DNA from: Alphaproteobacteria bacterium
GTDB lineage: Bacteria > Pseudomonadota > Alphaproteobacteria > CALKHQ01
Assembly: GCA_041396705.1 (NCBI GenBank)
Contig: JAWKYB010000007.1
Location: 186,001 to 250,000, forward strand
Reading direction: 5' to 3'
DNA: 64,000 bases
Under the pieces are notes generated by a model, which worked only from the letters and a program-made list of their open reading frames with translations, was not told the DNA's origin and made no database searches. Positions 8,572 to 19,099 of the stretch are shown in pieces; the first letter of the stretch is position 1; every line of letters begins with the position of its first letter. Position numbers and translations under genes: made by a program.

Positions 8572-9321
8572 TCAGTCGGCCGGCCGGTCGCACAGCCAGG
8601 TGCGCAGGCACAGCTCGAAGCTGCGGGCCAGGAACAGCAGCAGCTCCGCGCCCTGCTCGGGGTGGAACTTGTCCGGCTCGCGCGAGCCGAGCGCCAGGAT
8701 GCCGGTCGGCATCGTCGGGTGCGGCTGGATGCGCATCAGCGCGTCGGAATCGATCAGCCCGGCCCCGGCCCCGAACACCAGCTCGCGGTCGGGCGCCGGC
8801 GTCACGTTGTCGCGCAGCAGGCAGTCGGTCGACGGCCCCATGATCTCGTCGACGATGCCCTCGTCCATCACGATGACGCCCTGGCGCAGGGCGCCTTCGG
8901 GCAGCTTGCGGTCGGATTCGACGCAGATCGAGACGACGTCGATGTCGAGCTGGATCGCCATGTCGGTGGTCACCGCCTCGATCAGCTGCTCGAAATTCGG
9001 CGCGGCCAGCATCGACAGCACCGCCTCGTGAATGCGGCGCTGGCCGACCAGGTTTTCGCGGCTGGTGTCGATCAGCCGGGCAGTACGCAGCTGCGCCTGG
9101 TTGACGTCGCTGCGCAGCCGCTCGACCATGTAGCGCTGCAGGTCGACCACGCCGGTACCGGAGTCCTCCTCGACCTCGGCGAAGCGGTCCGGCGCGTGCA
9201 GGATGGCCGCGACGTCGGGATACTGGACCAGGAATCCGGGGTTGCGGCGCAGATAGCCGGCGACCTCGTCGCCGCTGATCGCGCGCACGCTGCGTTCCGC
9301 CGAATCGTCGGCCTTGGCCAC
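8572..9321 (-). CDS. DUF484 family protein
   Basis: Matches the DUF484 family, GAF-like proteins usually found near xerC or dapF in proteobacteria; the function is unknown. Key stretches are VAGYLRRNPGFLVQYPDVAAIL near the start, VDLQRYMVERLRSDV (a likely coiled coil), then the GAF-like region with GILALGSREPDKFHPEQGAELLLFLARSFE. I chose GTG 9321 (249 residues) because GGGAGA lies 8 bases upstream and the predicted N-terminus then fits the family. The longest frame begins at 9423 and adds a basic tail with no support. Neither xerC nor dapF is adjacent here. Confidence 0.8.
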   Translation of the reverse strand: MAKADDSAERSVRAISGDEVAGYLRRNPGFLVQYPDVAAILHAPDRFAEVEEDSGTGVVDLQRYMVERLRSDVNQAQLRTARLIDTSRENLVGQRRIHEAVLSMLAAPNFEQLIEAVTTDMAIQLDIDVVSICVESDRKLPEGALRQGVIVMDEGIVDEIMGPSTDCLLRDNVTPAPDRELVFGAGAGLIDSDALMRIQPHPTMPTGILALGSREPDKFHPEQGAELLLFLARSFELCLRTWLCDRPAD

Positions 9322-9391
9322 GAAGCGATCTCCCGTTCGGTTGCGTCGTGCCGCACGCGTCCGGGCGATCGGCCCGACTCGCGGCTTGCGG

Positions 9392-10075
9392 CTATTCGGC
9401 GGCCTTGTGCACGCCGTCGTCAAGGATCGATTGGCCGGTCTTGGCCCAGTCCGCGACGAAGGCCGCGAGCCCCTTGTCGGTCAGCGGGTGCTCGAACATC
9501 TTCTTCAGCACCGCGGGCGGCATGGTCGCCACGTCCGCGCCCAGCCGGGCCGCCGCGGTCAGATGGTGGACGTTGCGCACCGAGGCCACCAGCACCTGGG
9601 TGTCGAAATCGGGAAACGCCTCGTAGATCGTCACGATATCGGCGATCAGGTCCATGCCGTCGATGCCGATGTCGTCCAGCCGTCCGACGAACGGCGAGAT
9701 GAAGGTGGCACCGGCCTTGGCGGCGAGGATGGCCTGGGCCGGCGTGAAGCACAGCGTGACGTTGACCATGGTGCCTTCCGACCGCAGCGCCTTGCAGGTC
9801 TTCAGGCCGTCCGGGGTCAGCGGCACCTTGACGGCGACGTTGCCGGCGATCTTGGCCAGGCGGCGGCCCTCGGCCAGCATGGTCGGATAGTCGGTTGCCG
9901 CCACCTCCGCGCTGACCGGGCCCGGGATCATCTCGCAGATCTCGGCGATGGTCGGGATGAAGGCGCGGCCGGCCTTGGCGATCAGCGACGGGTTGGTGGT
10001 GACGCCGTCGACCAGGCCGGAATCGGCCAGCTCGCGGATCTCGGCCAGCTCGGCCGTGTCGAGAAAGAATTTCAT
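9392..10075 (-). CDS. tal: Transaldolase (small TalC/FSA-like type)
   Basis: A class I aldolase of the pentose phosphate pathway that moves a dihydroxyacetone unit between sugar phosphates. The 227-residue length and MKFFLDTAEL start are typical of the short TalC/fructose-6-phosphate aldolase-like subfamily. The Schiff-base lysine is K83 in NVAVKVPLTPDGL. Other markers are DGVTTNPSLIAK and TLCFTPAQAILAAKAGATFISPFVGRLDDIG. AAGGA sits 8 bases upstream of the ATG. It is divergent from priA, with only 48 bp between the two starts, so promoters must overlap. Confidence 0.93.
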   Translation of the reverse strand: MKFFLDTAELAEIRELADSGLVDGVTTNPSLIAKAGRAFIPTIAEICEMIPGPVSAEVAATDYPTMLAEGRRLAKIAGNVAVKVPLTPDGLKTCKALRSEGTMVNVTLCFTPAQAILAAKAGATFISPFVGRLDDIGIDGMDLIADIVTIYEAFPDFDTQVLVASVRNVHHLTAAARLGADVATMPPAVLKKMFEHPLTDKGLAAFVADWAKTGQSILDDGVHKAAE

Positions 10076-10123
10076 GGCGACGATCCTTGCACTGCCCCGG
10101 CTGAATTGATCACCTCTGGCCCC

Positions 10124-12382
10124 ATGTCTAGCGCAAACGATGCGGCATCGCACCCGCCATCTGGGCCGCCCGCCGGCGCGGCCGACGCCGAATCGCGCGG
10201 CCGGATCGCGGTGCTGCTGCCGCTGCCGCTGCCCGGCGCCTACGACTATGCCGTCCCGGAAGACCTGGTGATCGAGCCGGGCGACCATGTGGTGGTGCCG
10301 CTGGGCGGCCGCACGGTGCTCGGCGTGGCCTGGGGTGCCGCAGAGGGGTCGGTGGAGGCCGCGCGGCTGAAACCGGTCGAGGCGCGGCTGCCGGTGCCGC
10401 CGATGGGCGACGTCGCCCGCCGCTTCGTCGACTGGATCGCCGCCTATTACTGCCAGCCGCCCGGCGCGGTGCTGCGCATGGCGCTCGGCCCCGCCGACGC
10501 CTGGGCGCCCGCCCGGCCGCGTCAGGCGGTGGTCGCCGGCGACCGCCAGCTCGGCGAGCCCGGCATCCGCGTGACCGGGGCCCGCAGCCGCCTGCTGGCG
10601 GCGCTTGCCGACCTGCCGGCCCTGCCGCCGGCGGAGCTGGCGATGGCGGCCGGGGTCGGCAGCGGCGTGGTCAAGGGCCTGGTCGAGGCCGGCGTGCTGC
10701 GGCTGGCCGACCTGCCGCCGCGGCCGCCCTTCGCGGCGCCGGACATCGAACGGCCCGGCGCGGCGCTGTCGCCGCCGCAGGAGCGGGCGGCGTCGGCCCT
10801 GCGCGACGCCGTCGCCGCCGGCGCCTTCAGCGTCCATCTGCTCGACGGCGTCACCGGCAGCGGCAAGACCGAAGTCTATTTCGAGGCGATCGCCGCCTGC
10901 CTGGCGAAGGGGCGGCAGGCGCTGGTGCTGTTGCCGGAGATCGCGCTGTCCGATGCCTGGCTCGCCCGCTTCGCCGACCGCTTCGGCTGCGCGCCGGCGG
11001 TCTGGCACAGCGAGGTCAACGCCCTGCGCCGGCGGGTGACGTGGCGGGCGGTGGCGGAAGGCGCGGCGCGCGTCATGGTCGGCGCGCGTTCCGCCCTGTT
11101 CCTGCCGTTCGACGACCTCGGCCTGATCGTGGTCGACGAAGAGCACGAGGCGGCGTTCAAGCAGGAGGACGGCGTGCCGTACCACGCCCGCGACATGGCG
11201 GTGGCACGCGGCCGGCTGGCCGGCCACCCGGTCGTGCTGGCCTCGGCCACCCCGGCGCTGGAGACGCTCTACAACGTGCAACGCGGCCGCTACGGCGTGC
11301 TGGCGCTGCCCGACCGCCACGGCGACGCGGCGCTGCCCGCGGTCGATGCCGTCGACATGCGCGCCGACCCGCCGCCGCCGGGCGGCTGGCTGGCGCCGAC
11401 GCTGCGCCGGACCCTGGCCGATACGGTGGCGGCAGGCGGACAGGCGCTGCTGTTCCTCAACCGGCGCGGCTATGCGCCGCTGACCCTGTGCCGCGCCTGC
11501 GGCCACCGCTACCAGTGCCCGAACTGCACCGCCTGGCTGGTCGAACACCGCAGGCTGGGCCGCCTGCAGTGCCATCACTGCGGTCACGCGATCCCGGTGC
11601 CGCGGCAGTGCGCCGCCTGCGGCGCCGACGATGCGCTGGTCGCCTGCGGGCCCGGCATCGAACGGGTCTGCGAGGAGGTGGCGGCGCTGCTGCCGCAGGC
11701 GCGCATCCTGGCGGTCTCGAGCGACAGCCTGCGCGGCCCGGCGGCGGCCGAGGCGCTGCGGCGGGCGATGCTGGCGCACGAGATCGACGTGCTGGTCGGC
11801 ACCCAGGTCCTGGCCAAGGGCCACCATTTTCCCGGCCTGACCCTGGTCGGGGTGGTCGATGCCGACCTCGGCCTCGACGGCGGCGACCTGCGGGCGGCGG
11901 AGCGCACCTACCAGCTGATCGTGCAGGTCGCCGGCCGGGCCGGCCGCGAGGACCGGCCCGGACGCGTGCTGGTGCAGAGCTATCGGCCCGACCATCCGGT
12001 CATCGCCGCGGTCTGCGCCGGCGACCGCGACGGCTTCGTCGCGGCCGAACTGGCCGCGCGCGAGGCCCATGCCATGCCGCCCTTCGGAAGGCTGGTCGCG
12101 GTGATCGTATCCGGCCGCGATGCGACGGTGGTGGAAGACACGGCGCGCGCGCTGGGACGCGCCGCGCCCAGGCTGGATGGCGACGGCGAGCGCTTCGTTC
12201 ACGTGTTCGGCCCGGCACCGGCGCCGCTGGCCATGGTGCGCGGCCGGCACCGTCGTCGGCTGCTGCTGCACGCCGGTCGCGCGGTGCGCGCCCAGCCGCT
12301 GCTGCGGCAGTGGCTGGCCGGGGTCAAGGTGCCCGCGGCGGTGCGCGTGGCGGTCGACGTCGACCCCTACAGCTTCCTCTAG
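10124..12382 (+). CDS. priA: Primosomal replication protein N' (PriA helicase)
   Basis: PriA restarts stalled replication forks by loading the replisome. The 752-residue protein has the 3'-DNA-binding domain at the N-terminus (LPLPLPGAYDYAVP), Walker A at about 242-249 (GVTGSGKTEVYFEAI), the DEEH box near 337-340 (VVDEEHEAAFKQEDG), and a zinc-binding insertion at about 456-512 with paired CxxC motifs (CRACG, CPNC, CHHCG, CAACG). A GTQVLAKGHHFPGLTLVG helicase motif and VAGRAGR follow. The ATG at 10124 was chosen over a much longer upstream frame that overlaps the transaldolase gene. Confidence 0.95.
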   Translation: MSSANDAASHPPSGPPAGAADAESRGRIAVLLPLPLPGAYDYAVPEDLVIEPGDHVVVPLGGRTVLGVAWGAAEGSVEAARLKPVEARLPVPPMGDVARRFVDWIAAYYCQPPGAVLRMALGPADAWAPARPRQAVVAGDRQLGEPGIRVTGARSRLLAALADLPALPPAELAMAAGVGSGVVKGLVEAGVLRLADLPPRPPFAAPDIERPGAALSPPQERAASALRDAVAAGAFSVHLLDGVTGSGKTEVYFEAIAACLAKGRQALVLLPEIALSDAWLARFADRFGCAPAVWHSEVNALRRRVTWRAVAEGAARVMVGARSALFLPFDDLGLIVVDEEHEAAFKQEDGVPYHARDMAVARGRLAGHPVVLASATPALETLYNVQRGRYGVLALPDRHGDAALPAVDAVDMRADPPPPGGWLAPTLRRTLADTVAAGGQALLFLNRRGYAPLTLCRACGHRYQCPNCTAWLVEHRRLGRLQCHHCGHAIPVPRQCAACGADDALVACGPGIERVCEEVAALLPQARILAVSSDSLRGPAAAEALRRAMLAHEIDVLVGTQVLAKGHHFPGLTLVGVVDADLGLDGGDLRAAERTYQLIVQVAGRAGREDRPGRVLVQSYRPDHPVIAAVCAGDRDGFVAAELAAREAHAMPPFGRLVAVIVSGRDATVVEDTARALGRAAPRLDGDGERFVHVFGPAPAPLAMVRGRHRRRLLLHAGRAVRAQPLLRQWLAGVKVPAAVRVAVDVDPYSFL

Positions 12383-12621
12383 CGTCGGGCTGCTGCGCTG
12401 ACGCGGGCGCCGGCCGTTGCGCTAGGAAAACCGCCGCTTCCCGGGCCGCGCCGCTGTGACGATGCGGCGCGTCGGGACGGCGGCCGCATCGCCTTGCGTC
12501 ACCCGGATAGCTGTGATACCAACCGCCCGCGCTCCGGCGTCAGGCGCCAGCGGGTGGGCCGGCGCGCGTCGACACACACGCATTCGCGACTGGCCTTTCC
12601 GGCAAAAAACAAGGGGCTCAG
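12383..12621. promoter_or_regulatory. Upstream region of the F1 ATP synthase operon
   Basis: A 239-bp gap between priA and atpH. I see no coding sequence of its own. It must hold the promoter of the atp operon, but no clear -35/-10 pair or operator is visible. An AGGGGCTCAG stretch just before GTG 12622 (AAGGGGCTCAG) is the probable ribosome-binding region. Confidence 0.4.
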
Positions 12622-13179
12622 GTGGCAGCCGAGGGATTGGGCGTTTCGCAACTCGCAAGCCGTTACGCCACGGCATTGTTCGAGCTAGCGGACGAGAAAC
12701 AGGATTTGGACGCCGTCGCCGGCGACCTGCAAAAAGTGAGGGATCTTCTGGACGCCAGCGCCGACCTGCGCGCGGCGATCCGCAGCCCGCTGATCGCCCG
12801 CGACGCACAGGGCCGGGCCTTGGCCGATGTCCTCGACAAGGCCGGCGTCGGCCAGACCGTGCGCAACTTCGTCGGCGTCGTCGCCAACCATCGCCGGCTG
12901 GCCGCGCTGCCGGACATGATCCGCGCCTTCCTGGCCGAGCTGGCCCGGCGCCGCGGCGATCTGACCGCGCGGGTGGTGTCGGCCCGTCCGCTGGACGACG
13001 GCCAGGCGCAGGCGGTGACGGACAGCCTGAAGAAATCCATGGGCGCCAAGGTGTCGGTCGACTTTCAGGTCGACCCGGACATCCTGGGCGGTCTCGTCGT
13101 TCATGTCGGTTCGCGCATGATCGACAGTTCGGTACGCACCCGGCTGCAGAAGATGCAGCTGGCAATGAAAGGGGCATGA
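12622..13179 (+). CDS. atpH: ATP synthase F1 subunit delta
   Basis: The delta subunit (OSCP type) fixes the F1 head to the peripheral stalk of the ATP synthase. At 185 residues it is the usual length. Visible family features are SQLASRYATALFELADE at the start, LRAAIRSPLIARDAQ, VRNFVGVVANHRRL in the middle, and a C-terminal DPDILGGLVVHVGSRMIDSSVRTRLQKM. The start is GTG. It is the first gene of atpHAGDC; the stop overlaps the first of two possible atpA ATGs. F0 genes are absent, as usual in alphaproteobacteria. Confidence 0.96.
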   Translation: MAAEGLGVSQLASRYATALFELADEKQDLDAVAGDLQKVRDLLDASADLRAAIRSPLIARDAQGRALADVLDKAGVGQTVRNFVGVVANHRRLAALPDMIRAFLAELARRRGDLTARVVSARPLDDGQAQAVTDSLKKSMGAKVSVDFQVDPDILGGLVVHVGSRMIDSSVRTRLQKMQLAMKGA

Positions 13180-13181
13180 GC

Positions 13182-14714
<1,533 letters not shown>

Positions 14715-14754
14715 CCGGCGCGTCTGAGCGGGGAAGGGAGCACGGCGCAGCGCC

Positions 14755-15651
14755 ATGCCGAGCCTGAAAGACCTCAAGAACCGGATCGCCACCACCAAGG
14801 CGACCCAGCGCATCACCCAGGCGATGAAGATGGTCGCGGCCGCCAAGCTGCGCCGCGCCCAGGAGCAGGCCGAGGCGGCCCGCCCCTATGCGGAGCGGAT
14901 GGAGCGCATGCTCGGCTCGCTGGCCGGCGGCATGGGCGCGAAGAAGGGCGGGCCGAAGCTGCTGGTCGGGACCGGCAGCGCCGACACGCACCTGATCGTG
15001 CTGATCTCGTCCGATCGCGGCCTGTGCGGCGGTTTCAACGCCAACCTGATCCGCCACACCCGCCGCCGCATCCTGGCCCTGACCAACGAGGGCAGGAAGG
15101 CCAGGCTGGTGGTGGTCGGGCGCAAGGCGGTGGCCGTGCTGAAACGCGACATGGGCGGCTATTTCGCCCAGACCTACGAGGACCTGGCCAAGCCGGCGCC
15201 GGCCTTCGAGCACGCCGCCCAGGTGGCGACCAAGGTGCTGGAGATGTACGACGCCGGCGAGTTCGACACCTGCTCGGTGGTCTACAACAAGTTCCAGTCG
15301 GCGCTGACCCAGATCGTCACCGACCAGCAGCTGATTCCGTTCGAGGCGCCGAAGCCCGCCGCAGGGGCGGAGCCGCAGGGGCGCAGCTACGGCGGCGCGG
15401 TCTACGAGTACGAGCCGTCGGAAGAACAGATCCTGGCCGACCTGCTGCCGCGCAACCTGTCGGTGCAGATCTTCCGCGCCATGCTGGAATCCTTTGCGTC
15501 CGAGCAGGGCGCGCGGATGACGGCGATGGACAGCGCGTCGCGCAACGCGGGCGACATGATCAACAGCCTGACGCTGACCTACAACCGGACGCGGCAGGCG
15601 TTCATCACCAAGGAACTGATCGAAATCATCTCGGGCGCCGAGGCGCTGTAG
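14755..15651 (+). CDS. atpG: ATP synthase F1 subunit gamma
   Basis: The rotor shaft of F1, 298 residues. The N-terminal helix starts MPSLKDLKNRIATTKATQRITQAMKMVAAAKLRRAQ (conserved in gamma subunits). The middle Rossmann-like domain carries SSDRGLCGGFNANL. The C-terminal helix ends RMTAMDSASRNAGDMI followed by LTYNRTRQAFITKELIEI. Both coiled-coil strands needed for rotation are intact. It lies between atpA and atpD. Confidence 0.97.
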   Translation: MPSLKDLKNRIATTKATQRITQAMKMVAAAKLRRAQEQAEAARPYAERMERMLGSLAGGMGAKKGGPKLLVGTGSADTHLIVLISSDRGLCGGFNANLIRHTRRRILALTNEGRKARLVVVGRKAVAVLKRDMGGYFAQTYEDLAKPAPAFEHAAQVATKVLEMYDAGEFDTCSVVYNKFQSALTQIVTDQQLIPFEAPKPAAGAEPQGRSYGGAVYEYEPSEEQILADLLPRNLSVQIFRAMLESFASEQGARMTAMDSASRNAGDMINSLTLTYNRTRQAFITKELIEIISGAEAL

Positions 15652-15703
15652 AACGGCGCCGCGCCGGCACGGCGCGCGGCGGGCCCGACAGGAGGAAGAC
15701 GAC

Positions 15704-17143
15704 ATGGCGAAAGCGGCAACCAAAGCGAAGAACACCACCGGCTCGATCGCCCAGGTCATGGGCGCGGTGGTCGACGTGACCTTCGAGGGCGAGCTGCCCG
15801 CGATTCTGAACGCGCTGTCGGTCGACAACCACGGCAACCGGCTGGTGCTCGAGGTCGCCCAGCATCTGGGCGAGAACACCGTGCGCTGCATCGCGATGGA
15901 CACCACCGAGGGCCTGGTCCGCGGCCAGGAGGTGACCGACACCGGCGACGCCATCACCGTTCCGGTCGGTCCGGAGACGCTGGGCCGGATCATGAACGTG
16001 ATCGGCGAGCCGATCGACGAGCGCGGGCCGGTGAAGACCAGCAAGCGCGCGCCGATCCACCGCTCCGCGCCGACCTTCGCCGAGCAGGCGACCGAGGCGT
16101 CGCAGCTGGTCACCGGCATCAAGGTCGTCGACCTGCTGACCCCCTATCCGCGCGGCGGCAAGATCGGCCTGTTCGGCGGTGCCGGCGTCGGCAAGACCGT
16201 GCTGATCCAGGAGCTGATCAACAACATCGCCAAGGGCCACGGCGGCTATTCGGTGTTCGCCGGCGTCGGCGAGCGCACCCGCGAGGGCAACGACCTCTAT
16301 CACGAGATGATGGAATCCGGCGTCATCCAGCCCGACGGCGAGAGCAAGGCGGCGCTGGTCTACGGCCAGATGAACGAGCCGCCGGGCGCGCGCGCCCGCG
16401 TCGCGCTGACCGGCCTGACCCAGGCGGAATATTTCCGCGACGAGGAAGGCCAGGACGTGCTGTTCTTCATCGACAACATCTTCCGCTTCACCCAGGCCGG
16501 CTCCGAAGTGTCGGCGCTGCTGGGCCGCATCCCCTCCGCGGTGGGCTACCAGCCGACGCTGGGCACCGACATGGGCGCGATGCAGGAGCGCATCACCTCG
16601 ACCAACAAGGGCTCGATCACCTCGGTGCAGGCGGTGTACGTGCCGGCCGACGACCTGACCGACCCGGCGCCGGCGACGACCTTCTCCCACCTCGACGCGA
16701 CGACGGTGCTGAACCGCTCGATCGCCGAGCTCGGCATCTATCCGGCGGTGGATCCGCTCGACTCGACCAGCCGCATCCTCGACCCGCGCATCGTCGGCGA
16801 GCAGCACTACCGGACGGCGCGCGACGTGCAGCGCATCCTGCAGAGCTACAAGGCGCTGCAGGAGATCATCGCCATCCTGGGCATGGACGAGCTGTCGGAA
16901 GAGGACAAGCTGACCGTGGCCCGCGCCCGCAAGCTGCAGCGCTTCCTGTCGCAACCGTTCCACGTCGCCGAGGTGTTCACCGGCTCGCCGGGCAAGTTCG
17001 TCCAGATCGAGGACACGGTGAAGGGCTTCGCCGGCATCTGCGCGGGCGAGTACGACGACCTGCCGGAGAGCGCCTTCTACATGGTCGGCTCGATCGAGGA
17101 AGCGGTCGACAAGGCCAAGCGGATGGCGGCCGAGGCGGCCTGA
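15704..17143 (+). CDS. atpD: ATP synthase F1 subunit beta
   Basis: The catalytic subunit, 479 residues. Walker A is GGAGVGKTVLIQELI near residue 160; the catalytic glutamate lies in GVGERTREGNDLYHEM. The ALLGRIPSAVGYQPTL region and the DELSEEDKL motif, which contacts the gamma shaft, are intact. AGGAGG lies 8 bases before the ATG. A short alanine-lysine-rich N-terminal extension before IAQVMGAVVDV is common in alphaproteobacteria. Confidence 0.98.
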   Translation: MAKAATKAKNTTGSIAQVMGAVVDVTFEGELPAILNALSVDNHGNRLVLEVAQHLGENTVRCIAMDTTEGLVRGQEVTDTGDAITVPVGPETLGRIMNVIGEPIDERGPVKTSKRAPIHRSAPTFAEQATEASQLVTGIKVVDLLTPYPRGGKIGLFGGAGVGKTVLIQELINNIAKGHGGYSVFAGVGERTREGNDLYHEMMESGVIQPDGESKAALVYGQMNEPPGARARVALTGLTQAEYFRDEEGQDVLFFIDNIFRFTQAGSEVSALLGRIPSAVGYQPTLGTDMGAMQERITSTNKGSITSVQAVYVPADDLTDPAPATTFSHLDATTVLNRSIAELGIYPAVDPLDSTSRILDPRIVGEQHYRTARDVQRILQSYKALQEIIAILGMDELSEEDKLTVARARKLQRFLSQPFHVAEVFTGSPGKFVQIEDTVKGFAGICAGEYDDLPESAFYMVGSIEEAVDKAKRMAAEAA

Positions 17144-17184
17144 CCGGCCGGACCTGCCAGCCCGAGCAACGGGGACGATAGCTG

Positions 17185-17589
17185 ATGGCCGAGGACAAGG
17201 TCGCCTTCGAACTGGTCTCGCCGGAGCGCCTGCTGGTGTCGAAGGACGTCGACATGGTGGTGGTGCCCGGCGCTGAAGGCAATTTCGGCGTGTTGCCGCG
17301 CCATTCGCCGATGATCTCGACCATCCGGCCCGGCACCATCGACATCTTCGAGGGCCGCACGGTGGTGGAGCGCATCTTCGTCGCCGGCGGTATCGCCGAG
17401 GTGACGCCGGAGCGCTGCACGGTGCTGGCCGAGCAGGCGATGCCGGTGTCGGAGATGGACCGCGGCACGCTGGAGAAAAAGCTGGCCGACCTGCGCGAGG
17501 ACATCGCCGACGCCAAGGACGACGCCACCCGCAAGGCGGCCGAGGCGGAGGCGGAACTGACCCGCGCGATGCTGCGGGCGGTTTCCTAG
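17185..17589 (+). CDS. atpC: ATP synthase F1 subunit epsilon
   Basis: The inhibitory and coupling subunit at the foot of the gamma shaft, 134 residues. The N-terminal beta sandwich is recognisable by FELVSPERLLVSKDVDMVVVPGAEGNFGVLPRHSPMI (read in two parts), and GGIAEVTPERCTVLAEQA. The C-terminal helical hairpin is short. It closes the operon and converges on pmbA. Confidence 0.95.
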   Translation: MAEDKVAFELVSPERLLVSKDVDMVVVPGAEGNFGVLPRHSPMISTIRPGTIDIFEGRTVVERIFVAGGIAEVTPERCTVLAEQAMPVSEMDRGTLEKKLADLREDIADAKDDATRKAAEAEAELTRAMLRAVS

Positions 17590-17599
17590 AGCATCGGCC

Positions 17600-17623
17600 C
17601 GCGCCGGTCGCACGGCCGGCGCG
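17600..17623. terminator. GC-rich hairpin between convergent atpC and pmbA
   Basis: CGCGCCGG (17600-17607) pairs with CCGGCGCG (17616-17623) across an 8-nt loop. It lies in the 36-bp gap between two convergent stops and could serve both strands. There is no T-run on either side. Confidence 0.5.
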
Positions 17624-17625
17624 GC

Positions 17626-18966
17626 TCAGTTGCCGGCGATGGTCATCCCGTCGATGCGTACGGTCGGGGCGTTGATGGTGCGCCGGAACTCGAGGTCGTC
17701 GGCCGGCGTCAGCTGACGGAACATCGTCTTCAGGTTGCCGGCGACGGTGACCTCGCTGACCGGGTGGGTCAGCTCGCCATTCTCGATCCAGAAGCCGGCG
17801 GCGCCGCGGCTGTAGTCGCCGGTCACCCCGTTCACGCCCATGCCGATCAGTTCGGTGACATAGAGACCCTGGCCGATCGCGCCGATCATGGCGTCGCGGC
17901 CGGTCGGCCCCGCCTCCATCCACAGGTTCGATGCCGACGGCGACGGCGGCGACGAGGCGCCGCGCGCGGCGTTGCCGGTCGACTTCAGCCCGAGCTGGCG
18001 GGCGGAACGCAGGTCCAGCAGCCATGTGGTCAGCGTGCCGCCGTCGATCACCGTCTTGCGCCGGGTCGGCAGGCCCTCGCCGTCGAACGGCTTGGTCGCC
18101 AGGCCGCGCGGCCGCAGAGGATCCTCGACCACCGAGACGCCGTCGGCGAACAGCGGCTTGCCCAGCATGTCCTTCAGGAAGCTGGTGCCGCGGGCGATGG
18201 CGGCGCCGGAGATGGCGCCGGCCAGATGGCCGAGCAGCCCGCCGGAAATGCGCGGATCGTAGACCACCGGCACCTGGCACGACTTGATTTTGCGCGGGTC
18301 GAGCCGGCGGACGGCGCGCTCGCCGGCATTCCGGCCCAGTGCCACCGGGTCGTCGAGGTCCTCGGCGTGGACCGCGACGCTGTGGTCGTAGTCGCGTTCC
18401 ATCGCCGTACCGGTGCCGGCCAGCACCGAGACGCTGAGCGCATGATAGGTGCGGCCGTAGTGGCCGGCGAAGCCGTTGCTGGCGACGATGGCGATGTCGC
18501 TGCGGCTCCAGCTCGCCTCCGCGCCTTCGGAGTTGGTGACGCCCGCGACCGCCAGCGCCGCCTCTTCCGCGGCCTGCGCGCGGGCGATCAGCGTTTCGGG
18601 CGCGGGTTCGACCGGGTCGGCCATGTCCGGCTGCGGAATCGCGCGGGCGATCTGGTCGGGGTCGGCCAACCCGGCATGCGGGTCCTCCGGCACCGCCCGC
18701 GCCATCGCCACCGCGCGGTCGGCCAGATCGCGCAGCGCGCGCGGGCTGCGGTCGGTGGTCGAGGCGATGGCCTGGCGTCGGCCGACGAACACCCGCAGGC
18801 CGAGATCCGCCTCCTCCGACCGCTCCAGCCGCTCGGTCTTGCCCAGCCGCCAGCCGTGGCTGACCGACGCGCCGTCGGCCGCGACGGCGTCGGCGGCGTC
18901 GGCGCCCGCCGCCCTGGCGGCATCGACCAGGTCCTGCAGCAGGTTGAGGATATCAGGCTGCGTCAT
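17626..18966 (-). CDS. pmbA: PmbA/TldE metalloprotease-family protein
   Basis: A TldD/PmbA family protein of 446 residues. With TldD it forms a heterodimeric metalloprotease that degrades unfolded peptides and, in some hosts, matures microcin B17 and helps clear CcdA. PmbA itself lacks the zinc motif, and I see no HExxxH here, as expected. Diagnostic segments are SWSRSDIAIVASNGFAGHYGR, VPVVYDPRISGGLLGHLAGAISG and the C-terminal GVNGVTGDYSRGAAGFWIENGEL. tldD is not in the window. Confidence 0.92.
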   Translation of the reverse strand: MTQPDILNLLQDLVDAARAAGADAADAVAADGASVSHGWRLGKTERLERSEEADLGLRVFVGRRQAIASTTDRSPRALRDLADRAVAMARAVPEDPHAGLADPDQIARAIPQPDMADPVEPAPETLIARAQAAEEAALAVAGVTNSEGAEASWSRSDIAIVASNGFAGHYGRTYHALSVSVLAGTGTAMERDYDHSVAVHAEDLDDPVALGRNAGERAVRRLDPRKIKSCQVPVVYDPRISGGLLGHLAGAISGAAIARGTSFLKDMLGKPLFADGVSVVEDPLRPRGLATKPFDGEGLPTRRKTVIDGGTLTTWLLDLRSARQLGLKSTGNAARGASSPPSPSASNLWMEAGPTGRDAMIGAIGQGLYVTELIGMGVNGVTGDYSRGAAGFWIENGELTHPVSEVTVAGNLKTMFRQLTPADDLEFRRTINAPTVRIDGMTIAGN

Positions 18967-19055
18967 CGTTCAGTCCCGGGTGCGCCGCGGGCCGGCGTCC
19001 ATGCTGTGCAGGTGGGCCGTGCCTGGGCCGGCCCGGCGGTTGGTCGGCACGCCAC

Positions 19056-19092
19056 CGCCGGCCGGCTCCCGCGACGGGAACCGGCCGGCGGC
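19056..19092 (-). terminator. leuA: Long hairpin at the 3' end of leuA
   Basis: Two 17-base arms (19056-19072 and 19076-19092) pair at 16 of 17 positions around a 3-nt loop, immediately after the leuA stop on the minus strand. It is a very stable stem and a good candidate terminator, although a T-run is lacking. Confidence 0.6.
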
Positions 19093-19099
19093 GCATCGT

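Noticed and set aside
9322..9423. Longer start for the DUF484 protein
   Set aside because: The upstream part is basic and unlike the family, and GTG 9321 has a GGGAGA site at good distance.
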